Positions 4,801 to 5,745 of a stretch of 5,745 nucleotides of DNA are shown one piece after another. The stretch's first letter is position 1; every line of letters starts with the position of its first letter. Origin of the DNA: an uncultured Cloacibacillus sp. (GTDB taxonomy: Bacteria; Synergistota; Synergistia; Synergistales; Synergistaceae). Both the position numbers and the translations under genes were made by a program. The notes under the pieces were generated by a model. The model searched no databases and was not told the DNA's origin. It saw only the letters and a program-made list of their open reading frames with translations. Location: assembly GCA_934511335.1 (NCBI GenBank), contig CAKSWL010000153.1:1-5745 (forward strand), written 5' to 3'.

Positions 4801-5745
4801 TTAAGCGTCCGGCCTGACAATGTGCAGGCTCTTATCGCAGAACCAGTCATATACGGTAGCCTCCGGCACACTCTGCCGGCGCAGGCGTTCGACGCTGGTG
4901 CCGATGATAAAGAGCGGGTTTGCCGGTTCGATCAGGTTTTTACCGTCAAGAGAATAGCGCCGATAGACCGAGCCCAGCTCCTCCTCCGTATCGGCCGCCA
5001 GCACGAGCATCGTCCAGTTTTCCTGTTCATGCGAGTCGATATCGGCGTATCCAGGGATATAGACGCGGCGCTGCCCCAGCATGAAAAGGTGCAGATAACC
5101 AATGGCGTCGTATATCTCCTCGGGACTTTTGTCCGAGGTCCGCAGGAAGAAGAGGCGGTCGGCGTCCTTCATGTAGAAGATATCCTCCGGCAGGTGAGGC
5201 GTTTTGCGGTACAGCTCAAAATCATAACGGCTTCTGAGGATCAGGTTAAAGCGCTGGATGCAAAATTCCGCGCCGCTTTCCCCCGCCCACTTCCACATGG
5301 CGGCGTCTCCGGGAACGGCGCTCCGCCTCGCGGCGACGCCCCATTGAGGGAAACGTTCCAGAAAATTTTTCACCAGTGGATGCTCAGGCCACAGATACCG
5401 CACGCGCCCCTTCTCCTCTTTCCACAGCTCGTTACGAGAAAGTTTGGGAAAGACCGGCAGACTTTCGTTTACCGAGTATTCTTTTACCCCGAACTGTCCG
5501 ATAAAGGCGCGCTCCATGAGAAGGTAAAGCCTGTTGTTCCAAAGCGCCCCGGCGGGATCGAACGGCTTGATCGGATAGGAGGGAAGGTACTGCTCTTGCG
5601 CATATTCCAGCCGTTTTGCGTCGCCTTTGGGCGTCAAGATATACCCGCCGCCCGCCGTCTCAAGCAGGCCGCCGTCCGCCAGTCTGCTGAGGGCCGCGGG
5701 GTCCTCCCCGACCAGCGTAAAGGTCTCCTCGTCCCAGCAGGGATA
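4801..5745 (-). CDS. Unrecognised protein with a possible winged-helix segment, 5' end outside the window
   Basis: I do not recognise this protein. The frame is open to the right edge (315 codons including the TAA), so the start lies beyond base 5745. The TTG at 5635-5637 is an internal Leu, not the start. The first visible residues (about 16-42) read ALSRLADGGLLETAGGGYILTPKG. This resembles the wing of a winged-helix DNA-binding domain, where a helix is followed by a beta hairpin ending in (L/V)TPKG. The rest is soluble-looking, rich in aromatics (9 Trp in 314 visible residues) and mixed in charge, with no membrane segment. A hydrophobic stretch FMLGQRRVYIPGYADID sits at about 4 in 5 of its length. 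It is a separate transcription unit from the kinase, ended by the terminator at 4651-4691. It could be a transcriptional regulator with a C-terminal sensing domain, but that rests only on the short wing-like motif. Confidence 0.85.
   Translation of the reverse strand, partial: YPCWDEETFTLVGEDPAALSRLADGGLLETAGGGYILTPKGDAKRLEYAQEQYLPSYPIKPFDPAGALWNNRLYLLMERAFIGQFGVKEYSVNESLPVFPKLSRNELWKEEKGRVRYLWPEHPLVKNFLERFPQWGVAARRSAVPGDAAMWKWAGESGAEFCIQRFNLILRSRYDFELYRKTPHLPEDIFYMKDADRLFFLRTSDKSPEEIYDAIGYLHLFMLGQRRVYIPGYADIDSHEQENWTMLVLAADTEEELGSVYRRYSLDGKNLIEPANPLFIIGTSVERLRRQSVPEATVYDWFCDKSLHIVRPDA

Noticed and set aside
4635..4871. Minus-strand ORF of up to 78 codons across the 3' end of the unrecognised gene and its terminator
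   Set aside because: It reads straight through the 10-bp terminator stem. Its only plausible ATG (about 4778) abuts GAGGAG with no spacing, and the translation is Arg-rich without motifs.

Overview
The window is about 5.7 kb of moderately GC-rich bacterial DNA. It holds five protein genes, two of them cut by the window edges. One gene, a serpin protease inhibitor, lies on the plus strand at the left. The other four run on the minus strand: rmuC, a LuxR/NarL-type response regulator, a soluble PAS histidine kinase, and an unrecognised protein. Bacterial serpins are uncommon and are known from gut-associated and thermophilic lineages. With the GC-rich, SD-led, densely packed genes this would fit something like a gut or anaerobic Synergistota member, but that is a low-confidence inference from gene content, because the window has no taxonomic marker.

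Layout. Bases 1-1084: the serpin, missing its N-terminus, with an intact inhibitory hinge. Bases 1085-1229: a short convergent intergenic region with a strong hairpin after the serpin and a minus-strand terminator candidate for rmuC. Bases 1230-2663: rmuC, a membrane-anchored coiled-coil protein with a nuclease-like domain. Bases 2664-2820: a short, highly structured intergenic region with two copies of a 38-bp repeat 79 bp apart, and a -10 element for rmuC. Bases 2821-4604: a two-component operon in which the kinase stop and regulator start overlap as GTGA. Bases 4605-4800: the kinase promoter and a strong intrinsic terminator for the gene to the right. Bases 4801-5745: the C-terminal 314 residues of a protein I do not recognise, whose reading frame runs off the right edge.

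How the genes work together. Only the kinase and regulator form an evident functional unit: a cytosolic PAS sensor of the NarX/DegS type and its DNA-binding partner, translationally coupled. RmuC and the serpin look like independent units. The most unusual non-coding feature is the repeat pair at 2703-2830. Each copy has a six-base-pair hairpin capped by a GNRA-type tetraloop, and an outer inverted repeat whose sequence differs between copies while pairing is kept. This suggests a REP-like or structured-RNA family. The most obscure coding feature is the unrecognised protein at the right edge.
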